A DNA stretch of 64,000 nucleotides from Bog-473 sp963788125 (GTDB taxonomy: Bacteria; Actinomycetota; Acidimicrobiia; Acidimicrobiales; RAAP-2). The stretch covers positions 2,108,001 through 2,172,000 of the forward strand of contig CAWBFN010000002.1 of the NCBI GenBank assembly GCA_963788125.1, read 5' to 3'. The position numbers and the translations under genes are program-made. Below the pieces are notes generated by a model. The model worked only from the letters and a program-made list of their open reading frames with translations. It was not told the origin of the DNA and searched no databases. Below, piece after piece: positions 34,653 to 43,333 of this stretch; the first letter of the stretch is position 1, and each line of letters begins with the position of its first letter.

Positions 34653-36293
34653 ATGGATCTTCTTCTGCGGGGGGCATCGCTCGTTGACGGAACAGGCGAG
34701 CCCGCCCGGCCGGCCGACGTCGCCGTCGACGGTGAGCGCATCACCGGTGTCGCTTCTCCTGGTCAGTTGACGCCCACCCACGGCACCGAGGTGATCGATC
34801 TGGATGGCCTTGTCGTGGCTCCCGGGTTCATCGACATCCACACCCACTACGACGCCCAGATTCTCTGGGATGGCGACCTGACGCCATCGAGCTGGCACGG
34901 GGTGACCAGCGTTGTCATGGGCAACTGCGGCTTCGGCATCGCCCCGACGCGTCCGGAGCATCGCGACATCATCGTGCGGACATTCGAGAACGTCGAAGGC
35001 ATGTCGATGGATGCCCTCAACGAAGGCATCGACTGGTGTTTCGAGACATTTCCCGAGTACCTGACCGCAGTCGATCAACGGCGAAAGAGGATCAACGTGG
35101 GTGCGTTCGTGGGACACTCCACGCTGCGCCTGTTCGTCATCGGCCCCGAGGAGCGCACGGCGACGCCCGAGGAGGTGTCGAAGATGCGCGCTGTCCTGAA
35201 GGAGGCCATGCAGCAGGGTGCGATCGGATTCTCGACCTCGCGCCAGCCAAATCATCAGGGGGCGTTCGGCCGACCGGTGCCGAGTCGTTTCGCCGATGTG
35301 GAGGAGGTGTACGCACTCACGGGGGTGCTGGGAGAGCTCGGCAAGGGGGTCGTTGAGGTCTCCATCGGTCCGGGGTTGTTCGTAGACCAGTTCTCCGAGT
35401 TGGCTGTCAAGTACGGGGTGCCGGTTACCTGGACGGCGCTGGTGGCGCGGGCGGACAAGCCCGGCGCAGCGCTGCGGACGGTCGAGCGAGGCGCAGGGTT
35501 GCCCGGTGAGGTCTACCCGCAGATCGCGTGCCGTCCGATCGTGATGCAGATGAGCCTGGCCGACCCCACGCCCTTGGGGGAGATCGACGAGTGGAAAGAG
35601 GTCCTGGCCCTGCCCAGGGCCGAACGCGGGCGCATCTATCAGGATCCGGCATGGCGCGACCGAGCCCGTCCGACGACGCTCGAGGCCTGGAGTCATCGCT
35701 GGGCGAAGATCGACGTGGACGAGACGACCACTCATCACGATGTTCTCGGGATGAAGCTGAGTGACCTCGCCGCCGCCCGCGGGACAAACCCCTTCGACCT
35801 GATGCTCGACCTCGCGCTGGGCGACGACCTGGCGACCCGGTTCCGCGTCGTGATGGACAACGACGGCGATGACGAGATCGGCGACCTGCTCGCTGACAAG
35901 CGGACCCTCCTCGGCCTCTCCGACGCGGGAGCTCACGCCAGTCAGCTCTGTGATGCGTGTTACTCGACGCATCTGCTGGGCCACTGGGTCCGCGAGCGCA
36001 AGGCGCTCTCGCTCGAGGATGCAGTATGGCGCTTGACGGGTCAGCCGCACCACGCCTTCCGGATAGCGGATCGTGGCCTGGTCCGCGAAGGGTACTTTGC
36101 GGACCTGGTCGCCTTCGACCCCAGTACCGTCGGGACGATGCCCGTCGACCGCGTCGCCGACCAGCCAGGGGGCGCGGATCGGCTCTTGGTGCGCAGCACA
36201 GGCATGCATCACATGTGGGTGAACGGGACGGCGACGCGCCGCGACGAGGAGGAAGTGGCCGGGGTCGCCCCGGGCCGGTTGTTACGCTCCTGA
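34653..36293 (+). CDS. D-aminoacylase / N-acyl-D-amino-acid deacylase-family amidohydrolase
   Basis: 546 residues from the ATG at 34653, after GGGAGGG. HTH at 63-65 (DIHTHYDAQ), Cys92 in GNCGFGIAP (the metal-bridging Cys of this family), VGHSTLR, and the catalytic Asp in SDAGAHASQ. The C-terminal small beta domain (GLVREGYFADLVAFDPSTVG) completes the fold. Known members deacylate N-acyl-D-amino acids; many actinobacterial paralogues have unknown substrates. An element GAGTATTTGCTATC lies ~30-45 bases upstream. Convergent with the TetR gene. Confidence 0.92.
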   Translation: MDLLLRGASLVDGTGEPARPADVAVDGERITGVASPGQLTPTHGTEVIDLDGLVVAPGFIDIHTHYDAQILWDGDLTPSSWHGVTSVVMGNCGFGIAPTRPEHRDIIVRTFENVEGMSMDALNEGIDWCFETFPEYLTAVDQRRKRINVGAFVGHSTLRLFVIGPEERTATPEEVSKMRAVLKEAMQQGAIGFSTSRQPNHQGAFGRPVPSRFADVEEVYALTGVLGELGKGVVEVSIGPGLFVDQFSELAVKYGVPVTWTALVARADKPGAALRTVERGAGLPGEVYPQIACRPIVMQMSLADPTPLGEIDEWKEVLALPRAERGRIYQDPAWRDRARPTTLEAWSHRWAKIDVDETTTHHDVLGMKLSDLAAARGTNPFDLMLDLALGDDLATRFRVVMDNDGDDEIGDLLADKRTLLGLSDAGAHASQLCDACYSTHLLGHWVRERKALSLEDAVWRLTGQPHHAFRIADRGLVREGYFADLVAFDPSTVGTMPVDRVADQPGGADRLLVRSTGMHHMWVNGTATRRDEEEVAGVAPGRLLRS

Positions 36294-36357
36294 TCCCCGC
36301 GCGCACGGCGGAGCTCGCAGCACCGTGCAGGAGGCGGACGAAGGCGTCGCTCAGATC

Positions 36358-37134
36358 TCAGGATTCGGAAGGAGCCGGGGGGAACGACGGGAAAAACCCG
36401 TTCACGGTGCCCCTCGTGGCGAGGGAGATCGCCCGATCCAACTCGTAGTTCTTGTCGTAGTGGCTCTCGAGGGCCAAGAGCAGCGACGTACCCATGACAG
36501 CGCGGACCGTGATGTCGAGCGGCTCGAGTTTGTATCCGTACCGAACCTCAACCTCGCGCCATGACTCCTCCAGTCGATGCAGCGCGACCGAGAAGTGGTC
36601 CTTGTAGAAGTGTCTGGCGATCTTGGGATCACCGAAAAGGACGAGGCCGAGAAGCGGGAGCACCTCCTCGAGGGTCGAGATGAGCTGGCGGTAGAGACCG
36701 TTCAAGGTTTCCAGCTGACGCTCGGGTGTGAGTGGCTCATCGCGGTCGACGACCTCGCCGGCGGCCACCAGATTGTTGACGGCCAGGTTCAGTGGCTCGA
36801 CGACGGCCTCCAGGAAGAGATGTTCCTTGCTGTCGAAGTGCTGGTAGATGACCGCTTCGCTGATACCGCCATGGTCGGCGATCGCCTTGATGGTCGTGCC
36901 GTTGACATCGCCAATCTCGCTGAAGGCCTTGCGGGCGGCCTTCAAGATCGAACTTCTGCGGGCCTCGGCCGGGAGCCGGCGAGCCCGGGGCGTCTCCTTG
37001 GCGCTCTTCGTGACGCGAGCGGATCGCCGAGCTCGTTGATTCGTGGGTGGGTTCGACTTAGCCACGGGTGTCGCTGCGTTCAACGCCAAGGACAAAGAGC
37101 CAGACGTCCACGGTGGGGCGGGAGGACGGATCAC
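36358..37134 (-). CDS. TetR-family transcriptional regulator
   Basis: Up to 258 residues from GTG at 37134; GTG at 37065 would give 235. Neither has a clear ribosome site. After a basic, Ala/Arg-rich N-terminal extension, the helix-turn-helix is RRSSILKAARKAFSEIGDVNGTTIKAIADHGGISEAVIYQHFDSKEHL (~58-106; written here in parts for recognition: ARKAFSEIG, TTIKAIADHGG, IYQHFDSKEHL). The C-terminal ligand domain is helical. It probably represses its own gene through the palindrome at 37187-37206 and may control nearby catabolic genes. Confidence 0.9.
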   Translation of the reverse strand: MIRPPAPPWTSGSLSLALNAATPVAKSNPPTNQRARRSARVTKSAKETPRARRLPAEARRSSILKAARKAFSEIGDVNGTTIKAIADHGGISEAVIYQHFDSKEHLFLEAVVEPLNLAVNNLVAAGEVVDRDEPLTPERQLETLNGLYRQLISTLEEVLPLLGLVLFGDPKIARHFYKDHFSVALHRLEESWREVEVRYGYKLEPLDITVRAVMGTSLLLALESHYDKNYELDRAISLATRGTVNGFFPSFPPAPSES

Positions 37135-37186
37135 ATCGTCGCAGGAAGCTCACGGGTAGGGGAACGTTAGCAGAGCGAGTGCTCGC

Positions 37187-37206
37187 AAGTGACTGAGCAG
37201 TTGCTT
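37187..37206. promoter_or_regulatory. 20-bp palindrome AAGNNACTGNNCAGTNNCTT upstream of tetR
   Basis: AAGTGACTGAGCAGTTGCTT: arms AAG..ACTG and CAGT..CTT are perfect inverted repeats. The size and symmetry fit a TetR-family operator, and it lies 53 bases before the longest TetR start. The rest of 37135-37349 shows no gene. Confidence 0.55.
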
Positions 37207-37349
37207 ACTAGTGCCGTGTCAGACAACGTTCGCCTCGTGGGGCGCGTCTCCGAGCCGTTGGTCCGGGATGGCGCGCGGGTGAGTGGACCTTGCTGAACCG
37301 AGTCGGGCGGTGAACTCTCCTCTCCCCCTTGGGGAGGCCGCACACTCGA

Positions 37350-37616
37350 TCATGGGGACCTCTCGGACGCCTCGCCACTTCGGTCTGACTCAATGCCGTC
37401 TGCACCGCGTCCAGCTCCGAACCGCGATCTCATCCGAGACCGGAGCATTTGCCACATGAGAAGCGCTCCAACCCCTGCGAGAAGGACCCCGGCCACGTGC
37501 CCGAGAGCGGCCAGACCGGCACCGCCCAGGATCATCGCAGCGCTGATCACATATCGTTGCCAGGGCTTGGCGTGAATGAGCGCTTCGCGGATCACCTGCC
37601 CTGAACCGAAAGGCAT
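37350..37616 (-). CDS. Small membrane protein (two predicted TM segments)
   Basis: 88 residues from the ATG at 37616 with AAGGAG six bases upstream; the longer frame overlaps the MarR gene and is not preferred. Residues ~20-40 (YVISAAMILGGAGLAALGHV) and ~44-60 (LLAGVGALLMWQML) are hydrophobic, followed by a basic then acidic tail. It starts 16 bases after the MarR stop, so it is co-transcribed and presumably under MarR control. I do not recognise the family. Confidence 0.65.
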   Translation of the reverse strand: MPFGSGQVIREALIHAKPWQRYVISAAMILGGAGLAALGHVAGVLLAGVGALLMWQMLRSRMRSRFGAGRGADGIESDRSGEASERSP

Positions 37617-37632
37617 TACGTCTCCTTGTGTG

Positions 37633-38145
37633 TCATCTGCGAAAGTAGTCACGCATGCGAATCTGCTCACCTTGACCCCCCAGCGCGTCGAGGAGCGTGC
37701 GCAGAGCGGAAAATCCCGCCTCTCCGAGTTCGGAACGAAGTTCAACCTCGATGCTCTGAGCGGCGCTCCTGTGGGCTTCGAGATACTTGATCCCCCGCGA
37801 GGTGACGGTTACCGACTTCTCTCGTCCGCTCGATGCCGAATCGGCAACCGACACGTAGCCACGGTCGCTGAGGTGGGCAACGACCTTGGTCGCGCCCTGG
37901 CGGGTGATGCCTATCTCCCGCCCGATGGCTGAGATCGTCGATCCTGCGGGATTCGAGCACAGGCGCAGCACCCGCCCGTCCGGGAACCGGCGTTCGCCGA
38001 ATCCCGCCGCCGCCATCGCCTCGTCCAGTCGAACTTGGTAACCGATCCAGCCGCGTCGCAGCGCCGGTCCGAGGCCAATCGATTCCTTTTGCGAGGTGAT
38101 GCCCTTGCCGACGTCGGCATCGGAGGGACTGGGATCGGCGTGCAC
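37633..38145 (-). CDS. MarR-family transcriptional regulator
   Basis: 170 residues from GTG at 38145. The winged helix is ISAIGREIGITRQGATKVVAHLSDRGYVSVADSASSGREKSVTVTSRG (in order: IGREIGITRQGATKV, HLSDRGYV, wing REKSVTVT). No ribosome site precedes the GTG, but TACCAT with TTGTCA 18 bases further upstream ends seven bases before it, consistent with a leaderless transcript. A MarR-type palindrome overlaps this promoter. Followed by a small membrane protein gene; divergent from the RCC1 lipoprotein. Confidence 0.85.
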   Translation of the reverse strand: MHADPSPSDADVGKGITSQKESIGLGPALRRGWIGYQVRLDEAMAAAGFGERRFPDGRVLRLCSNPAGSTISAIGREIGITRQGATKVVAHLSDRGYVSVADSASSGREKSVTVTSRGIKYLEAHRSAAQSIEVELRSELGEAGFSALRTLLDALGGQGEQIRMRDYFRR

Positions 38146-38164
38146 CGGGAAGATGGTAGCAGAA

Positions 38165-38181
38165 TGTAAACCAAGTTGACA
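38165..38181. promoter_or_regulatory. MarR-type operator TGTNAACNNNGTTNACA
   Basis: TGTAAACCAAGTTGACA between the divergent marR and RCC1-lipoprotein genes: arms TGTnAAC and GTTnACA are exact inverted repeats. It overlaps the -35 to spacer region of the inferred marR promoter, so autoregulation and control of the lipoprotein gene are both likely. Confidence 0.65.
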
Positions 38182-38210
38182 ATCGGTATCGGGCGCCGCA
38201 TACTGCGGTG

Positions 38211-39419
38211 ATGCGTCGTCCTCTCGGATCAAATCCACAAAAGGCGCGAACGCTGCTCGGTGTCCCTTTCGTGGCGGCCCTTCTACTCGCCGGTTGCGGG
38301 AGCCCCAGCGGGGCTTCAAATCGCCCGTCCAACACCGTCGTCTACCGATTCGGTGTCGTCGGGAACAAAGGCAAGATCGCCCAGCTCGAGCTCAGCAGGC
38401 CGACTGTCGTCGTTGGCATCAAAGGGGTCATCGTCCAAATCGCCACCTCCAACTCAGACGGCTATGCGCTCAGCTCGAACGGCACGGTCTGGGCGTGGGG
38501 TGTGAACAGCTACGGCGAGCTCGGCGATGGACAACTCACGCCGTATGAGACCGAGGCCGTCAAGGTCGACTTCCCGGTCGGCGTCAAGATCACAGCGCTC
38601 GCCAACCCGATGCCGTTCGACGCCGGCCTGGCGATCGATTCGAACGGTCACGCCTGGGGCTGGGGCCTCAACGGCAACGACGATCTCTGCCTGTCCTCTC
38701 TCATCGAAACCCGCCCCCAGCAACTCCCCCTCTCCGACGTGACCCTCGTCACCGGCGCTCGCACCCACGCCCTCTTCGACTCGAACGGCCGCCTCTACGC
38801 CTGCGGCAGCGGCGACGCCGGAGAGCTCGGCAACGGGTCGACAACTTCGACCAGCATCCCAACCCCCGTCCTCGGTCTACCGAGCGAGACCAAGGTCACC
38901 GCTCTCACCTCATCGTGGGAGGGGTCCGGCGCGCTGCTCGCCAACGGCAAGTACTACGACTGGGGCTACAACGCGGCAGGCCAGCTCGGCATCGGTACCA
39001 CCGCCAACAGCGCAACGCCCGCCAGGGTCAACCTTCCCGGCCCGATCGTCCAGGTGTCCCAAGGCGGCAGTGGGCCCAACAATGGACAGACCGTCGCTCT
39101 TTTGAAGAATGGATCGGTCTGGACGTGGGGGAATAACGATCGAGGCCAGCTCGGCGTCGGCACTCGCACCAACTCTGTCATCCCGGTACAGGTCCATGTC
39201 CCAAGGCGGGTCACTTTCGTCCAGGTGAACTCCGGTGGCTACGCCAGCTACGGCATCGACACCACCGGGCGGCTATGGGCGTGGGGCGACGACAGTAACG
39301 GGCAGCTTGGCACCGGATTGCAGCACGGCGACGAGACACTCCCCGTTGACGTCCACATCCACCTCACCCAAGTCTCATCTACGGCACAAAACGTCGCCGG
39401 GCTCGACGTGCGCTCCTGA
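38211..39419 (+). CDS. RCC1-repeat beta-propeller lipoprotein
   Basis: ~402 residues (ATG at 38208 or 38211). Signal peptide with a lipobox LLLAGC (Cys ~29), so lipid-anchored on the outer face of the membrane. The mature part has at least six RCC1-type repeats, recognisable by WAWGVNSYGELGDG, WGWGLNGNDDLC, YACGSGDAGELGNG, YDWGYNAAGQLGIG, WTWGNNDRGQLGVG and WAWGDDSNGQLGTG, forming one seven-bladed propeller. Bacterial RCC1-like proteins are mostly uncharacterised; binding to a protein or surface ligand is the general expectation. It diverges from MarR with the operator between them. Confidence 0.9.
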   Translation: MRRPLGSNPQKARTLLGVPFVAALLLAGCGSPSGASNRPSNTVVYRFGVVGNKGKIAQLELSRPTVVVGIKGVIVQIATSNSDGYALSSNGTVWAWGVNSYGELGDGQLTPYETEAVKVDFPVGVKITALANPMPFDAGLAIDSNGHAWGWGLNGNDDLCLSSLIETRPQQLPLSDVTLVTGARTHALFDSNGRLYACGSGDAGELGNGSTTSTSIPTPVLGLPSETKVTALTSSWEGSGALLANGKYYDWGYNAAGQLGIGTTANSATPARVNLPGPIVQVSQGGSGPNNGQTVALLKNGSVWTWGNNDRGQLGVGTRTNSVIPVQVHVPRRVTFVQVNSGGYASYGIDTTGRLWAWGDDSNGQLGTGLQHGDETLPVDVHIHLTQVSSTAQNVAGLDVRS

Positions 39420-39448
39420 GGAGAACCTTCGGCCCGAATGGGTCGCAA

Positions 39449-41521
39449 TCACTGAGTACGGGGCGGAACAACCTGACGGAACTCTTCCAGGTCACCCGAA
39501 TGACCTAGTACCGACAGGCGATCACCCGCGACCAACACGGTGTCTCCATCGGGTACGAATATGTGGCTCCCTCGAGTAACAGAAGTGATCAGGAGACCCT
39601 TAGGTAGTCCCGCCAAGCGAAGGGTCATGCCGGCGATAGGTGAATCTGCAGCGATCGTTAACTGCGGCGCCCCATTCATTGCGTCAAGTCCGGTTGCCCT
39701 CTCAGCACTCGCCACCAGTTCTTGGAGGTAAGCGTGCACGACATCTGAAACCGACAATGTGCCGACGACTCGACGGTCGTCGTCGAGCACCGGCACCCAA
39801 GACGAAGGTGCCTCGGTCAAGCTGTCTAAGCCCACATCGAGCTTGCTCGAAACAGAGACGGCGGGCGCTCCGGGGTCGACGAAGTCGTTGACCGTCTGAT
39901 GTTGGTCACTCGGTTCGCCAAGCATTGCGACGGACGTGGTCCCCATGAAGCGACCCGCGCCGTCGACGACCGCGGCACCGTTGAGGCCGACGTCTTCCAA
40001 TGCCTGTATTGCGGTGTCAGCGCTTTCCCCAGCGGTGATCACCAACTTTGGCCTCACCATGGCCCGGCTGGTGGGTATGGAAGCGAGAAGTGGCAGTCCG
40101 GCGAGAAGACGCTGGGCCGGTGCATCGGCCCGATTCTTGAGCTGGCTGCGATAGATGGTGTCGTCATTGCGCCGCACGATGAGCCACGAGATGCCGACTG
40201 CCACCATGGCCGGGGTGAGGATGGAGAGGCTCCCGGTCATCTCGGCCACCATGAGCATGACGGCAAGAGGCGCCCGTGAGATGCCGCCGAAGCAGCTCAT
40301 CATGCCGATGATCACATAGGGTGCGGGATCGTGGCCCATGGAGGGGAACGTGGGCTCAAAGAGTCGCCACACCGATGCTCCCAGGAAGGCGCCGATCACC
40401 ATGCCCGGTCCGAAGATCCCTCCCGACCCTCCCGAGCCAATGGAGAGCCCAGTGGCCAGAATCCGGGCGAACGGCACGATCAAGACGATCCACAGTGGAA
40501 TCGAGAGCAACCCCTGACCGAGGCTGGTTTGTATCCAGCCGTAGCCGGTGCCCAGCACCTCGGGGATGGCGATACCGATGGCGCCAACCACGAGTCCCCC
40601 GAGGGCCGGGTTGACCCAACGGGGCCAGGGCAGTCGGTCAAAGAGGTCGGCCATCCCGTAGAAGCCCTTGGCGTAAAGAAGCCCGATCAGACCGGCCAGC
40701 ACGCCGATGAGGGCGAACCAAATCAACTGCACGGGGTCGGTGAAGTGGTAGGTCTCCACGTAACCGAACAGCGGGGAGAACCCCTCGACCAAGCTGAAGA
40801 CGACGTAGCTCACCGCCGATGCGATGAAGCAGGGCAACAGTGCCGCCGGTTCGAAATCGTCTCGGTAGAGGATCTCGGCAGCCAGGACGGCACCACCCAA
40901 GGGCGCTCCAAAGATCGCTCCGATGCCGGACCCGACACCCGTCGCCACAGCTATACGACCGTCAGCGGGTTCGAGTTCGAGCACCCGGGCGAGCAGGGAC
41001 CCGAAGCCAGCACTGATCTGCCCGGTCGGTCCTTCCCTCCCACCTGAGCCCCCCGATCCAATGGTGAGGGCCGAGGCCACGATCTTCACGATCACCGCCC
41101 GGAACCGGACGCCACGGGGGTTGTGATGCACCGCCGAGATCGCCGCATCGGTGCCGTGCCCTTTGGCCTCGGGGGCGAAGCGGTAGACGACTATCGCCCC
41201 GAGCAGTGCTCCGCAGCCCGCAACGAGGGGGAGTGCCCACGGACGAGCCGCTGCGGCAGACGCCGTCTGACCGCCTTCGCCCACTGGCGTCGGCACCTGG
41301 TAGCCAGCGAACACACCCAAGAAGAGGTGGGTGCAGGCGAGCAAGGCTTCGTAGAAGACGATGGCGCCGAGTCCGGCAACAGCGCCGATGATCACACCGA
41401 GCACGGTCCACTTCTTGAGATACGAGGCGGACGACACCCAACGGGCCCCTCTGGCCGAAAGGGCCCTGAACCTCTCGGCGTCAACTGGATGGGGCGCCGA
41501 GACTTCGCCTAGAGGTCCCAT
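39449..41521 (-). CDS. ClC-family chloride channel/transporter with CBS and TrkA-C domains
   Basis: 690 residues. Membrane part ~35-460: the gating-Glu motif GSGGREGPTG with Glu163, and a third signature GGIFGPGMVIGAFLGA. Two CBS modules follow (RPKLVITAGESADTAIQAL; VSVSSKLDVGLDSL ... GTLSVSDVVHAYL), then a TrkA-C/RCK-C-like domain (GLLITSVTRGSHIFVPDGDTVLVAGDRLSVLG). Gating Glu suggests H+/Cl- exchange, with nucleotide or ligand control by the soluble domains. It overlaps the upstream MarR gene by 13 bases, so they form an operon. Confidence 0.93.
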   Translation of the reverse strand: MGPLGEVSAPHPVDAERFRALSARGARWVSSASYLKKWTVLGVIIGAVAGLGAIVFYEALLACTHLFLGVFAGYQVPTPVGEGGQTASAAAARPWALPLVAGCGALLGAIVVYRFAPEAKGHGTDAAISAVHHNPRGVRFRAVIVKIVASALTIGSGGSGGREGPTGQISAGFGSLLARVLELEPADGRIAVATGVGSGIGAIFGAPLGGAVLAAEILYRDDFEPAALLPCFIASAVSYVVFSLVEGFSPLFGYVETYHFTDPVQLIWFALIGVLAGLIGLLYAKGFYGMADLFDRLPWPRWVNPALGGLVVGAIGIAIPEVLGTGYGWIQTSLGQGLLSIPLWIVLIVPFARILATGLSIGSGGSGGIFGPGMVIGAFLGASVWRLFEPTFPSMGHDPAPYVIIGMMSCFGGISRAPLAVMLMVAEMTGSLSILTPAMVAVGISWLIVRRNDDTIYRSQLKNRADAPAQRLLAGLPLLASIPTSRAMVRPKLVITAGESADTAIQALEDVGLNGAAVVDGAGRFMGTTSVAMLGEPSDQHQTVNDFVDPGAPAVSVSSKLDVGLDSLTEAPSSWVPVLDDDRRVVGTLSVSDVVHAYLQELVASAERATGLDAMNGAPQLTIAADSPIAGMTLRLAGLPKGLLITSVTRGSHIFVPDGDTVLVAGDRLSVLGHSGDLEEFRQVVPPRTQ

Positions 41522-41997
41522 CCCGTACTCCAGTCCTGCTCGGGCACTTCACCGGCAGACTTGGCCAGCTGCGCCAACGCAGTGGCCACCGAGCGTTGCG
41601 TCTTGGGCGGAATCGACGCTAAGAGCTCGGTGATTTCCTGGCGACGGCGGGTCGAGACGGTGTCGACGAGGTTGCGCCCAGCTTCTGTCAGCCCGATGCG
41701 AACTTGGCGCCGATCGTTGCGATCGGTCCGTCTTCGCACCAATCCCTTCTTCACCAACCGTTCGCACAGGCGAGATGCGGTCGGTGCGGCGACGCCGACC
41801 GCCTCGGCCAGTGTCGCCATGCTTTGCGGCCCCCGAGAGGCAAGGACCACCAACGATCGATACTGGGTGAGGGTGACCTCTTCCCCAGCGTCAGCCAGCG
41901 ACCTCGCAGCGATAGCTACCAGTACCCGGCTAGCGCTGAGTACGGCATCGACCACCGAGTCTTGCGTACCGTCCGGTGACGATTGGTTTATGTGCAC
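41509..41997 (-). CDS. MarR-family transcriptional regulator
   Basis: 162 residues from a GTG start. Winged helix: LTQYRSLVVLASRGPQSM, LAEAVGVAAPTASRLCERLVKKGLV, wing RRRTDRNDRRQVRIGLT. The upstream region 41998-42020 is AT-rich (TAAGTATTGCATAGTCTATTG) and probably holds promoter and operator. Its stop lies inside the ClC coding region (overlap 13 bases), so it likely governs the channel gene. Confidence 0.9.
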   Translation of the reverse strand: MHINQSSPDGTQDSVVDAVLSASRVLVAIAARSLADAGEEVTLTQYRSLVVLASRGPQSMATLAEAVGVAAPTASRLCERLVKKGLVRRRTDRNDRRQVRIGLTEAGRNLVDTVSTRRRQEITELLASIPPKTQRSVATALAQLAKSAGEVPEQDWSTGWDL

Positions 41998-42112
41998 TAG
42001 CTAAGTATTGCATAGTCTATTGTTCTCGTCGAACGGCCCCCATTTGCCGCCGGGGCTGACACGAACGGCCACAAGCATGCGCTCCCCGGCCGTCGTCGTG
42101 GTGTCGCAGCAC

Positions 42113-42523
42113 CTATATGACAGTGGGAGTTAGCTCCGTGAGCAACGCTTGGACCCTACGGTCGATCTCATTCACGATTGGCCGTACCTGCTCGACTGAC
42201 AGTCCCGCCGGGTCATCAAGTTCCCAGTCCAGGTAGCGCTTGCCCGGATACACGGGGCAGGTGTCGCCGCAGCCCATCGTCACGATCACGTCGGCGGCCC
42301 GTGCACTCTCGTCGGTGAGTGGCTTCGGAAACTCTAGGTTTGGGTCCATTCCCCGCTCCTCCAGAATCGCCACGACCGATGGGTTCAACTGATCACCAGG
42401 TTCTGAACCGGCCGACTCGACGACGAGGCGGCCCTGGGCGTAGTGCTCAAGCAGCACCCGAGCCGCCAGGCTGCGCCCGGCGTTGTGCACGCAGAGGAAC
42501 AGCACGGTGGGCTTGGTGGTCAT
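42113..42523 (-). CDS. arsC: Arsenate reductase, low-molecular-weight phosphatase type
   Basis: 136 residues. P-loop LFLCVHNAGRS with nucleophile Cys11; MGCGDTCPVYPGKRYLDWELDDPAG holds the further redox Cys and the conserved acidic loop. It reduces arsenate to arsenite with thioredoxin or mycothiol/mycoredoxin donors. The position after the P-loop is SLAA where QMA is usual in the family. The ATG overlaps the stop of the upstream MIP channel gene (ATGA), so arsenite formed here could leave through the channel. Confidence 0.95.
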   Translation of the reverse strand: MTTKPTVLFLCVHNAGRSLAARVLLEHYAQGRLVVESAGSEPGDQLNPSVVAILEERGMDPNLEFPKPLTDESARAADVIVTMGCGDTCPVYPGKRYLDWELDDPAGLSVEQVRPIVNEIDRRVQALLTELTPTVI

Positions 42524-43308
42524 GGAACCTCCTTTGTGGTGACGAGGGGTTGTGGGCTCAGGGGCGATCCATCGTCCGACACTGACACGCCCCCATCGTC
42601 GTGGTGATGGGGGAACATGATGTCGGCGGCTTCGGAAGGCGTTATATCCGGATAGAGCACCTTGATGACGATCAGCGCAGCTGCTCCGCCCACCAATTGA
42701 GCACCTACAAAGCTCGGGACCGAGGAGGGGGAGATTCCCGCAAACGTGTTGGAGAACATTCGACCGACCGTGATTGCCGGGTTAGCGAAGCTGGTTGAAC
42801 TGGTGAAGAAGTAGGCGGCCCCGATGTACCCCCCGACCGCAGCGGCAGCACTACGGGATCGTCCGCTACGGGCAAGGGAGAAGATGACCAAAATCAGTCC
42901 GAGGGTGGCGACCACCTCGGAGAGGGAGTGGGCGGGTGAGGATCGGTTGTGGGTGGAGATGCTGACCGCTGCTTTGGAGAACATCAGGTTCGCCACAAAC
43001 GCTCCGGCGATGCAACCAGCCAACTGGGCCGGGAGGTAGGCACCGGCCGTTTTCCACCTGATCCCGCCCAGGGCGGCGTCGACGAAGGAAACCACGGGGT
43101 TGAGGTGGGCGCCGGAAACGGGACCGAACATCAAGATGATGGCGTAGAGGCCAGCCGCCGTCGCCGCTGCGTTTTCGAACAACTGAAGCCCGGCGTTGCC
43201 CGGAGAGAGTTGTTGAGCGGCTATGCCCGAGCCGACGACGACCGCCGCCAGGAAGGCACTGCCGAGGAACTCGGCCAGGAGGAGTCGCCAAAGAGGTGGA
43301 TCTTTCAT
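42520..43308 (-). CDS. MIP-family channel (aquaglyceroporin, AqpS-like) of the ars cluster
   Basis: 262 residues from the ATG at 43308; upstream frame is not channel-like. Six membrane segments and two NPA-type boxes: SGAHLNPVV (NPV, 70-72) and TSFANPAIT (176-178) with filter Arg183. The tail is His-rich (FPHHHDDGG). Located between cadI and arsC, as in Sinorhizobium where AqpS replaces an arsenite pump and lets As(III) flow out down its gradient. No ArsB or Acr3 gene is seen here. Confidence 0.9.
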   Translation of the reverse strand: MKDPPLWRLLLAEFLGSAFLAAVVVGSGIAAQQLSPGNAGLQLFENAAATAAGLYAIILMFGPVSGAHLNPVVSFVDAALGGIRWKTAGAYLPAQLAGCIAGAFVANLMFSKAAVSISTHNRSSPAHSLSEVVATLGLILVIFSLARSGRSRSAAAAVGGYIGAAYFFTSSTSFANPAITVGRMFSNTFAGISPSSVPSFVGAQLVGGAAALIVIKVLYPDITPSEAADIMFPHHHDDGGVSVSDDGSPLSPQPLVTTKEVP

Positions 43309-43333
43309 CTCTTGGGTGTCGAGAGAGGTTCGA

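Noticed and set aside
42000..42020. Fifth ATAGAY-type site upstream of the second MarR gene (minus strand ATAGAC-N6-ATACTTA)
   Set aside because: The first half matches but the second lacks the RGAT core, and the gene belongs to the ClC operon, so it is probably coincidental.
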